DNA of 18,250 bases. It comes from Ga0077553 sp038215275. Lineage in GTDB: Bacteria; Acidobacteriota; Terriglobia; Bryobacterales; Bryobacteraceae. The DNA is taken from the NCBI GenBank assembly GCA_038215275.1, contig JBBQRA010000120.1, positions 1-18,250 of the forward strand, read 5' to 3'. This document shows, piece after piece, positions 5,448 through 16,500 of the stretch. Under the pieces are notes generated by a model. It was not told where the DNA came from and made no database searches. It saw only the letters and a program-made list of their open reading frames with translations. The number at the start of each line of letters is the position of its first letter. Within the stretch, counting starts at the first letter, position 1. The position numbers and the translations under genes are program-made.

Positions 5448-6113
5448 TTAGGGGCGGCGGTCGCCAGGGAGGAGATGGCGATCATATCCCAATTCGACGA
5501 GACGGTCGAAGGCGGCCAGGACTTCCTCTGGAATGCGTTGGGGCGCGGCCCAGCCGCGGCGGCCGTAGACCCAGATGCGTTGGAGGTCGCCGAGGATGAT
5601 GTTGGCTACCTTCTCGGGTTCGAGGCCGGGGACGGTGCAGTAGGTTTCAAATGTCGCCGGCCACGTGGCCATCGTCGCGGGCATTTCGGGCCACTCGACG
5701 GCGTGGGTCGCGTAGGCGCGGCGCTGCATGAAGGGCTTGGTGACGATGAGGATGCGGGAGAGATGTTGGCCGGCGAGGAGGCGGCGGGAGAAGCGAATGT
5801 TTTCGGCGGTGTTGGTGGCTTCGCGCTCGCGGAGGATGGCGGCGGGCGGGACGCCGCGGGCGAGGAGGGCGTCGGCGAAGACGTCGGCTTCGGGGCGGGT
5901 CCAGGATGTGGCGAGGAGATCGGTTTGATGGGCGATGCCGCCGGTGGGGACGAGGAGGGGGGCGAGGCCCTGACGGTAGAGGCCAGCGGCGTGCTCGGCG
6001 ACGCGGAGGTCGTTGGTGCCGAGGACGAGCATGGCGCCGGCAGGGGCGGGCTGGTGGCGGAGTTGGTGGAAGTCGAAGATGATGGCGGCGTGGTGGAGAG
6101 CTTCGGCGGTCAT
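5448..6113 (-). CDS. YdcF/ElyC-family (DUF218) protein
   Basis: This 221-residue protein has the DUF218 core: AMLVLGTNDLR (27-37), LLVPTGG (53-59), RPEADVFADALLARGVP (73-89), an E98 followed by ATNTAENIRFSRRLL, and ILIVTKPFMQRRAYAT (121-136). The E-x-x-(S/T)xNTxEN element and the TKPFMxRRA element are diagnostic. Family knowledge: members include YdcF (binds S-adenosylmethionine) and the membrane proteins SanA and ElyC, linked to envelope integrity; the reaction is unknown. No transmembrane segment is seen, so this one is probably cytosolic. The ATG at 6113 is preceded by AAGG at good spacing. The SGNH gene starts 7 bases after its stop. The short gap to the divergent plus-strand ORF must hold its promoter. 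Confidence 0.85.
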   Translation of the reverse strand: MTAEALHHAAIIFDFHQLRHQPAPAGAMLVLGTNDLRVAEHAAGLYRQGLAPLLVPTGGIAHQTDLLATSWTRPEADVFADALLARGVPPAAILREREATNTAENIRFSRRLLAGQHLSRILIVTKPFMQRRAYATHAVEWPEMPATMATWPATFETYCTVPGLEPEKVANIILGDLQRIWVYGRRGWAAPQRIPEEVLAAFDRLVELGYDRHLLPGDRRP

Positions 6114-6166
6114 TTCGCCTTAGTTTAGCGGGAGCGAGCCCGAGGCTAGTGGGGTACGATCATGGC

Positions 6167-6376
6167 ATGAGGCTCTCTCTCGATCCGGACGGCTTCCTCC
6201 TCAGGGCGCGAGACCAGCGGCCTGCATTGCAGGAGGAGGGTGGGTTCCTGATTTACACCGGGGCGCTACCACCGGGCTTTGAAGTCGTCCGGGCTATCGA
6301 AGAGGATCGGGTGGAGCGAATGAGACGGACTTGGGACGCCAGTGAGGGAGGCGTCCCGCTTCGCTGGCTGGGTTAG
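6167..6376 (+). CDS. Small protein resembling the tail of AbrB/MazE-type antitoxins
   Basis: From the ATG at 6167 this ORF encodes 69 residues, beginning MRLSLDPDGFLLRARDQRPA. The middle, EEGGFLIYTGALPPGFEVVR followed by AIEEDRVERMRR, is like the C-terminal tail of SpoVT/AbrB-fold antitoxins (a G-x-x-x-Y-x-G, P-x-x-F-D/E, then ED-R-x-x-R-x pattern). The DNA-binding N-terminal half is absent here and no trace of it is visible in the 50 bases upstream. It is divergent from the ydcF-like gene, and its stop codon overlaps the restored stop of the DUF4097 gene on the other strand (TTAG), a tidy tail-to-tail fit. No toxin gene follows. It may be a remnant or a stand-alone protein; the function is unknown. 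A GTG at 6149 is an alternative start. Confidence 0.5.
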   Translation: MRLSLDPDGFLLRARDQRPALQEEGGFLIYTGALPPGFEVVRAIEEDRVERMRRTWDASEGGVPLRWLG

Positions 6377-7167
6377 AGGCGCTGGATGTGGACTCCGCCG
6401 TTGGTGGTGGAGAGGTTGATCATCGGTCCGCCGGAGCCGATGTTGAACTCGAACTGCTAAGGGCGGCGGTTGCGCTCGAAGGCGGGCAGCGGGAAGTCGG
6501 AGTGGACTCCGCCATTGGTAGTCTGCGCGCGGACCTGGGCGCCGGTGCCGGCGGGTAGGGCGAGGTGGACTCCTCCGTTGGTTGTCGAGAGATGGATGGG
6601 TCCGCCTTCCCAGCGGCCACCGGAGAGATTGACGTAGACTCCGCCGTTGGTGGTGGCGCCGTCGATCTGGCCGGCGACGCGGTCGACGTGGATGCCGCCG
6701 TTGGTGGTCTTAAATTCGAGGCGGCCGCGGACATCCGACAGATGGATGCCGCCGTTACGGGCTTGCAGGTTCAGGTCGGTCGTGTGGGGGACGAAGACCT
6801 CGAAGGACATGGCCCAGCCGGAGTTGCGTTCGGACCGGGGGCCGGTGGCGCGGACCTGGCCGGGGGTGACGTCGGCTTGCACTTGGCCGCCGAGGAGGCT
6901 GGCGGCGGAGTCGGAGTCGCCCCAGGATTCGACCTTGGCGCGGACAAGGGTTTCGCGGCCGGACCAGCCGCGGACGGTGACGCCGCCGTTTTGGCCGGCG
7001 TCGATGGTCCAACGGGATTGGCTGGGGACGGTTTGTTCGGTGACCTTGCAGAAGCGGGGCCGGTTGGAAGAGCGGTTCTGATCGCAGGTGAGGCGCTTCT
7101 CGCGGTTGTCGCGAAATTGAGCGAAGGCAGAGAGCGCGGTGAGGGTGAGGAGGAGCGCGAGTTTCAT
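6373..7167 (-). pseudogene. DUF4097 beta-strand repeat protein interrupted by an in-frame amber codon
   Basis: The open part (7167 to 6457, 236 residues) has a signal peptide (MKLALLLTLTALSAFAQ), a cysteine pair (C28, C40), and then a ladder of turns: NGGVTV at 60, RNGGIH at 137, TTNGGIH at 154, TTNGGVY at 172, TTNGGVH at 195 and TTNGGVH at 216. This is the DUF4097 (putative adhesin) beta-helix pattern. After ERNRRP an in-frame TAG occurs at 6457-6459. The same frame then continues for 27 family-like codons, QFEFNIGSGGPMINLS then TTNGGVHIQRL, to a TAA at 6373. So 264 residues are expected, and the amber removes the last repeat. The stable truncated product may still be made. The protein is probably exported; its role is unknown. 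The DUF5990 gene ends 31 bases upstream of its start. Confidence 0.8.
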
Positions 7168-7198
7168 CGAAGGCTACTACGGGCGAAGGGGGAAATGG

Positions 7199-7576
7199 TT
7201 ACGGGAGGGGAGTCCAGCCGGGGAAGGGCTTCGGGGTGGCGCAGTTGGGGCCGCCGTCGTGGGCTTGGCCGGGGATGCGGGTTGCGTAGGCGGCGTGGTC
7301 CGGGGAGAGGCCTTCGAGGGGGATTTTGAGGCGGCGGGTCCAGGGGGAGCCGAGCTGACCGGCGGCGGTTCCGATGTCGATGTAGACGAAGCGCCCGGTG
7401 GGCGGGCCCTGGACGAGGGGGCCTCGGAAGGGATAGGGCACGGTGCAGGTGAAGGTGAGGTCGGCACCGGTGGAGCGCTGAATGCCGATGGTTTCGCAGG
7501 CATTGCCGCGGCCTTGTTGGAGGCCGAAGTCGACGCCGGGGGTTGGGGCGAGGAGAGTGATGTGGAGGGTGATCAC
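7199..7576 (-). CDS. DUF5990 family protein
   Basis: From the GTG at 7576 this encodes 125 residues: MITLHITLLAPTPGVDFGLQ, QGRGNACETIG, then STGADLTFTCTVP, then GRFVYIDIGTAAGQ and SPWTRRLKIPLEGL, ending FPGWTPLP. The segments P-x-PGVDFGLQxGRG, the ADLTFxxTV strand and RFVYIDIGTxAGQ...WxRRxKxPL are the DUF5990 pattern. No enzymatic function is known for the family. No signal peptide or membrane segment is seen. The start lies 11 bases after the stop of the giant glucan-synthase gene with AGGGGA just upstream, so it is probably co-transcribed with that gene; the DUF4097 gene follows 31 bases later. Confidence 0.82.
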   Translation of the reverse strand: MITLHITLLAPTPGVDFGLQQGRGNACETIGIQRSTGADLTFTCTVPYPFRGPLVQGPPTGRFVYIDIGTAAGQLGSPWTRRLKIPLEGLSPDHAAYATRIPGQAHDGGPNCATPKPFPGWTPLP

Positions 7577-7587
7577 TTCCCCTGATT

Positions 7588-10500
7588 TTAACCGGCGCGG
7601 AAGTGGAGAGTGTGTTTGCCTCCATCGTCGTGGAGTTGGACGGGTTGCGTCGAGCGCTCGCCTCCGTTGGTGACTTCGATGCGGTACTCGGTGGAGCGGT
7701 AGAGGAAGGTGAGGACGAAGCCGGGCCAGTCGGCGGGGATGGCGGGGCGCATGGTGAGTTGGTCGCCGCGGAGTTGGAAGCCGAGGACCTCTTCGAGCCA
7801 GATGCGGTACATCCAGCCGGCGGAGCCGGTGTACCAGGTCCAGCCGCCTCGGCCGGTCTGGCCTTCGAGGGAATAGACGTCGGCGGCCACGGCGTAGGGT
7901 TCGGTGCGGTAGACCTGGCAGTCGAGGGGCGTGCGGGCGTGTTCGATGGGGTTGAGCAGTTCGAGGATTTCGACGGCGCGATCGCCGTCGCCGAGGCGGG
8001 CGTAGGCCATGGCGACCCACAGGGCGGCGTGGGTGTACTGGCCGCCGTTTTCGCGGACGCCGGGCGGATAGCCCATGATGTAGCCGGGATGGGGGCGCGA
8101 CTCGTTGAAGGGTGGGGTGAGGAGGAGGACGAGTTTGTCTTTGCGGCGGACGAGATACTCGTCGACGGCGTGCATCGCTTGCCGGGAGCGTTCGGGGTTG
8201 CCGGCGCCGCTGATGACGGACCAGGACTGGGCGAGGGAATCGGTGCGGGCTTCGGTGCGTTCCTTCGAGCCGAGGGGGGTTCCGTCGTCGAAGTAGCCGC
8301 GGCGGTACCAGTCGCCGTCCCAACTGGTGGCTTCGACGACTTCGGCGAGGAGGCGGGCGCGTTCGCGGTAGTTGAAGCCGAGTTGGCTTTGGCCGCGGGC
8401 GTCGCAGACGGGGGCGAATTTGTTGAGGATGTCGATGAGGAACCAGGCGAGCCAGACGCTTTCGCCTCTGCCTTCGGGGCCGACGGTGTTCATACCGTCG
8501 TTCCAATCGCCGGTGCCGATGAGGGGGAGGCCGTGGGGGCCGTGGGTGGTTCCTTTCTCGATGGCGCGGCGGCAGTGCTCAAAGATGGAGGCGGTTTCCT
8601 GGGAGACGGCGGGTTGGATGTAAACTTCGTGCTCGTCTTCCTTGAGGAGAGGCGCTTCGAGGAAGGGTACGGATTCGTCGAGGATGGCGGTATCGCCGGT
8701 GACGCTGAGGTATTGGCAGACGGCGAAGGGGAGCCAGAGGAGGTCGTCGGAGCAGAGGCTGCGGATGCCTTCGCCGGAGGGCATGTGCCACCAGTGCTGG
8801 ACGTCGCCTTCGAGGAACTGGCGGGAGGCGGCACGGAGGATCATTTCGCGGGTGATCTCCGGGGCGGTGTAGACGATGGCGAGCGAATCCTGCAACTGGT
8901 CGCGGAAGCCGTAGGCGCCGCTGGACTGATAGAGGGCGGAGCGGCCCCAGATGCGGCAACTGAGGGACTGGTAGAGCAGCCAGCGGTTCATGAGGAAGTT
9001 GACCCCGAGGATGGGGGTTTCGACTTGAATGGTGCCGAGGAGACCGTCCCACCACTGGCGGGTTTCGGCGAGGGCGGCGTCGGCGTTGGCGGCGTTGCGG
9101 TAGTGCTCGAGGAGCTGGCGGGCGTGGTTGGCGTCATCGGCCTGACCGAGTAGGATGAAGACGGTTTTCTCTTCACCGGGGGCGAGGTCGATGCGGGCTT
9201 GGAGGGCGGCGCAGGGGTCGAGTCCGGCGCCGGTGCGGCGGGAGAGGGCGAAGCGGCGGAGGGCGGCGGGGGCGCGGACGGAGCCGTTGCGGCCGAGGAA
9301 TTCGGTGCGGTCGCCGGTGTAGGAGACGGCTTCGGGTTCCATGGAGGCGAAGGTGACGCGGGTGCTGTAGCTGGGATGGTAGGGGTTGCGGGCGAAGAGG
9401 GCTTTGGCGGATTCGTCCCAGGAGGTGACGATGTGCATTTGGGTGGCTTCGTGGTCGGTGCCGAGGACCAGTTCGGAGTAGCAGGTGATGGAGAGGCGGC
9501 GGCGGCTGCGGGAGCGATTGCGGATGCGTAGGCTTTGGATGCGGATGGGGTCAGCGGAATCGGCTTGGACGGGGACGAAGGTGAGGAGGGTTTGTTCGAG
9601 GGCGTGGCTGTTGTGTTCGAACTCGGAGTAGCCTTGGCCGTGGCGGATGCGATAGGCGTCGAGTTCGCGGACGGGGGAGGGTGTGGGGGTCCAGTAGACG
9701 CCGCTATCTTCGTCGCGGATGTAGACGACTTCGGAGGAGAGGTCGGAGATGGGGTCGTTGTTCCAGGGGGTGAGGCGGTTGGACTGGCTGTTGGCGTACC
9801 AGGCGCAGCCGGCGCCGGATTCGCTGACGAGGGCGCCGAAGACGGAATTGGCCATGACGTTGATCCAGGGCAGGGGGGTGACGATGCCGGGGCCGAGGTA
9901 GATGGCGTATTCGCGTCCGTTGCCGGTGAAGCCGCCGAGGCCGTTGAAGTAGGGCAGTTCGAGGAAGGGGAGGGAGGGGGAGGGTTGTTCTTCGATGGCG
10001 CGGAGCGGGAGGAGGGGAGGAAAGAGATTGGCTTCGGTGGAAACGCCCAATTGGCGGGAGAGGGGGCCGCGGACGGAGCCGAGGGTGGCTTGGGCGACGC
10101 AGAGGATGAGGTTCAGATCCGGTTCGGGAATCTGATCGGTTTTGCGGAGGAAGACGCCGCCGGGCTGGTCGATGCCGGTATGGAGGGAGTGGGCTTCGAC
10201 GAGCCGGAGCAATTGTTGATGGAGCGGTTGATCGTAGCTGGCGGGTTCGCGGTTGAGGATGACGAGATCCGCTTTGAAGCCGTGTAGGCACCAGTAGGTG
10301 TGGGCGAAGAGGAGTTCGCGGACGAGGCTGAGGCCTTGGGAATCGGCGGCGAAGACGACGAGGAGGGGGAGGTCGCCGGAGATGCCGTAGGCCCAGAGAC
10401 GGGACTGGCCGAGGGTGTTGCGGCGGAGGCGTTCAGCGGGGGCGCGGAGGGACTGGTTGGGGTACAGGAGGTGGCTGGCGAGTTCGGTGAAGCGGAAGGC

Positions 10501-13500
10501 TTCGTCGCTGCGGATGCCGAGATAGCGGTACTGGAGTTGGGCGTGGGACCAGGCGAGTTCGAAGGTGCGATGGCAGAAATCGTTATCGCGATATTTAGCG
10601 ATGAGGCGGAGGAGTTCTTCGCGGGAGGCGGCGGCGAGGGTGACGAAGGTGACTTGGCGCTGCTGGCGGGGTTCGAGGGCAAAGCTACGGCGGATGACGA
10701 AGACGGGGTCGAGGACGTAGCCTTGGTTTTGGCGGAGGGAGAGGGATGGGAACTGCCAGGTTCGGCCGCGGCCGAGGGCTTTGGCGCGATCGGTTTCGAA
10801 TTCGAACGGTCCATCGGAGGGGTGGCTTTCGATGACGATTTGGGCGACGAAGACGGGATCGTCGGAGAGGGAGCGGAGGCGGCGCCAGGCGAGGAGGGCC
10901 TGGAGTTCGGGCAGGGCTTCGGTTTGGATGAAGAGCTTGTTGAAGGCGGGGTGGGCGCGGTCGGCTTCGTGGGGGGCGAGGCTGAGTTCGACGGCGCTGG
11001 TCAGTTCCAGATTGCGGGTTCGGGAGCCATGGTTGACGAGGGTGACGCGGCGGATTTCGACGTCGTCGTCGGGGGAGACGGTGACTTCGACGTGGGAGTC
11101 GATGCCGAGATTGCGGCGGCGGAATTCGGCGCGATCGGCGTTGAAGACGGCGGTATAGCGGGGGTCCTTGACGTTGAGGGGTTGTTGGGTGGCAGACCAG
11201 GTTTGTCCGCTGGCTTCGTCGCGGAGGTAGAAGAACATGCCCCAGTTGTCGCGGGTGGTATCGGAGCGCCAGCGGGTGAGTTCGAACTTGCCCCAGCGGC
11301 TGTAGCCGGCGCCGGAGTTGGTGATCATCAGCGAATAGCGGCGGTTGCCGAGGAGGTGGCAGCGGGGGATGGGGGTATCTTCGTCGAGCAGTTGGTAGGC
11401 GGGCGGCTCGGGTTCGGAGATGGGGCGGATCGCGGTTTGGTCGGACGGGCGATGGACGAGGAGGGAGGGATGGGAGGGGATGCGTTCAAAGAGCAGGGGC
11501 TCCACGGCTTTGACGCGGGGGTCGGCGTGGAATCGATGGCGCATGATGCCTTGATGGAGGACGTTGTTGATGGCCATGAGGCTCATGCCCTGGTGGTGGG
11601 CCATGTAGCAGTAGACGATGACGCCGCGGTCGCTGTCGCGTTCGGGTTGGCGGGTGAAATCGAGGGACTCATAGAAGCCCATGTCGCCGTACATGCCGAG
11701 TTTTTCGAGGCGTTTGAGGTTTTCGATGGACTTGGCGGGTTCGACGAGGAGGGCGAGGGCGGTGGCGTAGGGGGCGACGACGAGGTCTTCTTCGAGGCCG
11801 CGTTTGAGGCCGAGGGAGGGGACGCCGAAGGCGCGGTATTGATAGATCTGGTGGGTATCGATGGCGCTGTGGGCGGATTCGGAGATGCCCCAGGGGACGT
11901 GGCGTTCAGCGGCGTACTGGATTTGGCGCTCGACGGCGGCGTAGCAGGCGTTATCGAGGAGCGAGTTGCGGAAGCTGAGGGTGAACAGCATCGGCATGAG
12001 GTACTCGAACATGGTGCCGCTCCAGGAGAGGAGGACCTGGCCGGTGGAGCTGGTGTAGGGGCGGCCGAGGGAGAACCAATGGCGCATGGGCAGGTCGCCT
12101 TTGGCGATGGAGGCGAAGCTGGTGAGGCGGGCTTCGCTTGCGAGCAGATCGTAGTGGGCGTTGAAGTTGACGGGTCCGCCGACCTGGTAGCCGATGGAGA
12201 AGAGTTTGCGATCGGAGTCGTAGAGGAAGCGCATGTTCATGCCGCCGGCGAGATCTTCGCTGCGAACGCCGAGGCTGTTGGCGGCGGCGAGGAACTCCGC
12301 GGAGGCCGCCTTGGCCACTTCGTACTTGGTGCGGAGGTCTTGGATCCAGGCGGTGAGTTTGGGAGGGAGGGCGGAGACGGAACTGTGATCGCGGAGGATT
12401 TCCTGCAGGCCGTCGACCTCGCCGCGAGCGACCTCGCCCCAGGTGGGAAGCCGGAGGCGGAGGCGGCGCCGGGCTTGGATGACTGGGAGGCCCAGGGGGG
12501 CGAGAAAGTCGTCGGGCGGGGCGAAGAGGAGTTCGGTCCAGCCGAGGTAGCGGTCGAGATAGAGGATCCAGGCTTGCAGTTGATTCTCAAGGCTGCGGAA
12601 CCAGTAGATGCGCTCAGTGGCGTCGGAGGCGCTCCAGCGGAGGGATTCGGCAAGTTTGCGGGCGGGTTCGACGGCGAGGCGGATTCTTTCGCTGATTTCG
12701 AAGCCGGAGGAGGTTTCCTGGAACAACCCTTGGAGGGTGTCCCGGAAGACGCCGGTATCGGTTTCGGCGGGGAAGCGGTTGGTGATGATGGTGAGGGTGT
12801 CGGCGAGTCCGCGGAGGGCGGAGGCGTCGATCTGAGACTGGGTATCGAGTTCGTTCGTGGACTGGGTGAGGACCCAGAGGCAGGCGAGGAGGTTGCCGCT
12901 ATCGACAGTGGAGACATATCTCGGGTTGAGCGGCTCCAGGGTTTTCGTGTTGTACCAGTTGAGGATGTGACCTTCGCACTGTTCGAGATTTTCGAGGGTG
13001 TTGAAGGTGGCGGTGCAGCGGTCGACGAACTGAGCGGCAGTGAGGTAGCCGAGATCGCGGGCGGAGATGGCGGCCATGAACCACATGCCGATGTTGGTGG
13101 GCGAGGTTCTTTCGGCTACTTCAATGCGGAGGGCGCGCTGGGTGTTGTCGGGAGGGAGCCAGTTGGTTTCCGGGCCGACGAGATCGTCGAAGAAGCGCCA
13201 GGTTTCGCGGGCCACGCGGCGGAGGTAGCGTTCATCGCCGCCGTCGACCTGTGCGAGGCGTTTTTGGGAACGCCGTTGGGAGCTGATCCAGTACAGGACG
13301 GCGGGGGCGCCGATCCACAAGAGCAGGAACGGATTCCATGGCGATTCTCTGGTGGCGCCGCGGAGGGTGAGGGCGAGCAGGAGGACGGCAGCGGCGGCGG
13401 AGATGGCGAGGAACTGAGTGCGGAAGACATCGAGATGGGCGGCGGCGGCGAGTTGTGAAAGTTCGGCGGTTTGCCATTCGAGGAGGTTACGGCGGCTGAC

Positions 13501-16500
13501 GCTGAGACGGTAGCAGGCGCGGAAGGCGGCGTCAGTGGCGACATAGGCCTGATGGGGCAGGAAGGCGGCCATGACGAGGGCGCGATTGAGATCGCTGTTG
13601 GCTTGGAGCGAGGCTCGGGAGTCGCCCCGGAGCCGCTGGAGGAGCTGGCCGAACAACTGGAAGGAGAGCGGAATGAGGAGAACGAGAGCCACCAGAGCCG
13701 ATGCGGCCATGGGGGCGGCGAGAAGGCTCCAACTGAGGACGAGGAGCAGGAGCGCGGCGACGGGCAGCATGCTGCGGCGGAGGTTGTCTAGGATCTTCCA
13801 ACGATTGATGAGCGAGAGGGGATTGGCTTCGCTTTCCGACGGTTCGACGGTGGGAACGCGGGGGAGGATCCAGGAGGCGATCTGCCAATCGCCCCGAACC
13901 CAGCGATGTTGGCGTTTGCTGAAGCCGGTGTAGTCGTATGGGAACTGTTCGAAGAGTTCGATGTCGGTGGCGAGGGCGATGCCGACGTAGGCTCCTTCGA
14001 TGAGGTCGTGGCTTAGCAGGCGCTGTTCGGGGAAGCGGCGGTTGAGGATCTGGTGGAAGGCGCGGACGTCGTAGATGGCTTTGCCGTGATAGATGGCTTC
14101 GCCGAAGAGGTCCTGGTAGACGTCGGAGACGGCCTGGCAGTAGGGGTCGCTGCCGCGGGCGTCGCTAAAGAGCCGGGAGAAGCGGGTGGCGGTGGCGGAG
14201 GGGAGGGTGATGCTAACGCGGGGTTGGATGATGGAGAAGCCGCGGACGCGGTTGCGGCGGTCTGGCGTGAGCTCGATTTGGTTGAGCGGATGGGCGATGG
14301 TTTCGATGAGTTTGGCGGCGCGTCCGTGGGGGAGTTGGGTATCGGCGTCGAGGGTGATGACGTAGCGGACGTCCTTGGGGGCTTGGCCGGCGCTGGTTAT
14401 GATTCCAGAGAGCTCTCCGCATAGGAACGCGTTGAGTTCTTCGAGCTTGCCGCGCTTGCGCTCCCAGCCGATCCAGCGGCGTTCGCTTTCGCACCAGAGG
14501 CGCTCGCGATGGAACAGGATGAAGGGAGAGTCCGGATAGATGGCGTTGAGCTGTTCAATGCCCTTGATGACGAGACCGAGGAGGCCATCGTCCTCGGGCA
14601 TTTCCCGTTCTTCGGCGTCGGTGAAATCGGCGAGGAGGGAGAAGTGGAGGTTGGCGCCGGGGTTAGCGAGGTAGCGGACTTCGAGTTTTTCGACCTCACT
14701 GCGGATAGAGTCCGGGGTGAGCAGCATCATCGGGATGACGACAAGGGTGCGGTACTCGTCGGGGATGCCGTTCTTGAGGGACAACTTCGGCAGGACACGG
14801 GGGGGCAGGGCCCAGGTGAGGGCGGTATGCAGGAGGAATGTCGCCAGTTCGCTAGCCGGGATGAGTGCGAGGATGCCGAGGAGGGCGAGAATGAGGGGCG
14901 GCACTCCGGCGGCGTGGGCGGCGAACAAGAAAGCCCCCGTGACGCCGGCAGTGAGGAGAACCACGCTAGAGAGATAGAGCAGGGTGGGATGGCGGTAGAG
15001 GAAGCGCAGCAGTCGCTCTCTCCAGGGGACGCGGCGGCCGAGCCGGCGCTCGAGGGCGGGCAGGCCGTCATCGAGCAGGTGGTAGGCAATACAGCCACAC
15101 GAGGCGATGGAGGGGGCCTGGTTAGCCACCTCAACAACTTGGCGGGCCACTTCCAGTTCGGAGGTTTTTGAGTGACGCGCGATGGCCTCGACCGTGCGGC
15201 GGCAGCGATCGCGAGTGGAGAAGTCGCTGCGAGGGTGTATGCCCGCGGGGTCCAATCGCAGAATCGCTTCCATGCGGCTGACGGCTTCGACGATTTTGGT
15301 GTATTGGAGTTCTGACAGTTGGCGCAAACTGCCGATGGCGTCGCCGACCAGCATGAGGTCGTTGGCTTCTTCGACGTGTTCGCTGTGGACGATGGCGGCG
15401 AGGGGCTGGCCTGTCTTGGCTTCGATCCACTTTTGGATCGGCAGGAGCAAGGACTCCTCTTTGTGGAGTTGTTCGCTGAAGCGAGCGAGGAAGTGGCTGG
15501 TGAGTTCGTTGCCGTCGCGGTCGAGTTGGGCGACGATGTGTTCGAACTGCTCCGGGCTGCGCTGGGCGGCATTGAGCAGGCGGTTGGACCAGAAGTCGGC
15601 CAATTCTTTCTGGTTTTGCCGGAGGCTGGTGCGTTCCGCGAGGCGCCGCACGGTTTCAAGGAGGACTAAGCGCAGGAACAACGGGAAGACCCACAACTCG
15701 GCAATTTTGAGGGGGGTTTGGGTCTGGTAGCCGTCGAGAAAGACCTGGATGGTTTCCCCGGTGGGGCGATGGCTGGTGAGATAGATGAGTTCGGCGGCGA
15801 GATGGTAGACGCGGAACCGTGAGGGGCCGGTCTGGCCCTGGAGCAGGGGGAGAATGCGGTGATGATTGGCGGGAAGATCGTGACGGATGTCGGCGATGTG
15901 GGAGCGGAGGAGATAGGCGTTATCGAGCAGCCATTCCGCAGCGTGGGTGATGCCGTAGTCGAGCCGCGCGGCTTCGGCGAGGTCGGCGCGGGCGCATTCC
16001 AAGGTCAATTCACAGGCGTGGACGAGGGGAAAGAGCGGCTTGGCGCGGAGGGTGGGGTCGACGGTGTGCGAGGCTGCGAACTCGGCGGCGAATTGGGCCA
16101 GATTGTCGAGCGTGACGGATTCCCGCGGGGGCCGGAGTGGGATGGGCGTGGAGGTGCAGCGGATGCGGGGACGGATGGTAAAGACAGATACGGGAGCTGT
16201 TTGGCGCCAGAGCGCGATGACGGCGGGGGTTCGCTCCTCGGTTTGTTGAGCGGCGACCAAGCTTTCGCCTGGAAAGAGAAAACGCCCGTAGTGCGTCAGA
16301 ATCTGCCTTGGGATGCCTAACCCGAACCAGGCGGTTCCGAACCAGGCAAGAAGGAAACCAGCGAGGGCGCATAGGGCCAAGACCCACAACTCCGGATGGA
16401 AGGCCGCCGCCAATAACGCAGAGAGTAACGCCATGGCCGCGCTGAAGGCGGCGCGATGGAGGGGGCCCAGCCCGGCGTAGGAGATCTTGAGTTGTCCGCT

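Noticed and set aside
5475..6128. Plus-strand frame of 217 codons
   Set aside because: It is the antisense shadow of the YdcF-family gene, with Gly/Glu/Val-rich translation.
7199..8506. Minus-strand open frame of 435 codons overlapping the glucan-synthase end
   Set aside because: Only its last 125 codons are real (the DUF5990 gene from the GTG at 7576). The rest is Arg/Pro-rich out-of-frame reading.
7603..9153. Plus-strand open frame of 516 codons near the 3' end of the glucan-synthase gene
   Set aside because: It has the same low-complexity composition and lies fully inside a well-supported minus-strand gene.
10300..13458. Plus-strand open frame of 1052 codons opposite the glucan-synthase gene
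   Set aside because: Its translation is almost only Gly, Glu, Ala and Val without domains. It is the antisense shadow of a GC-rich gene with strong third-position bias.
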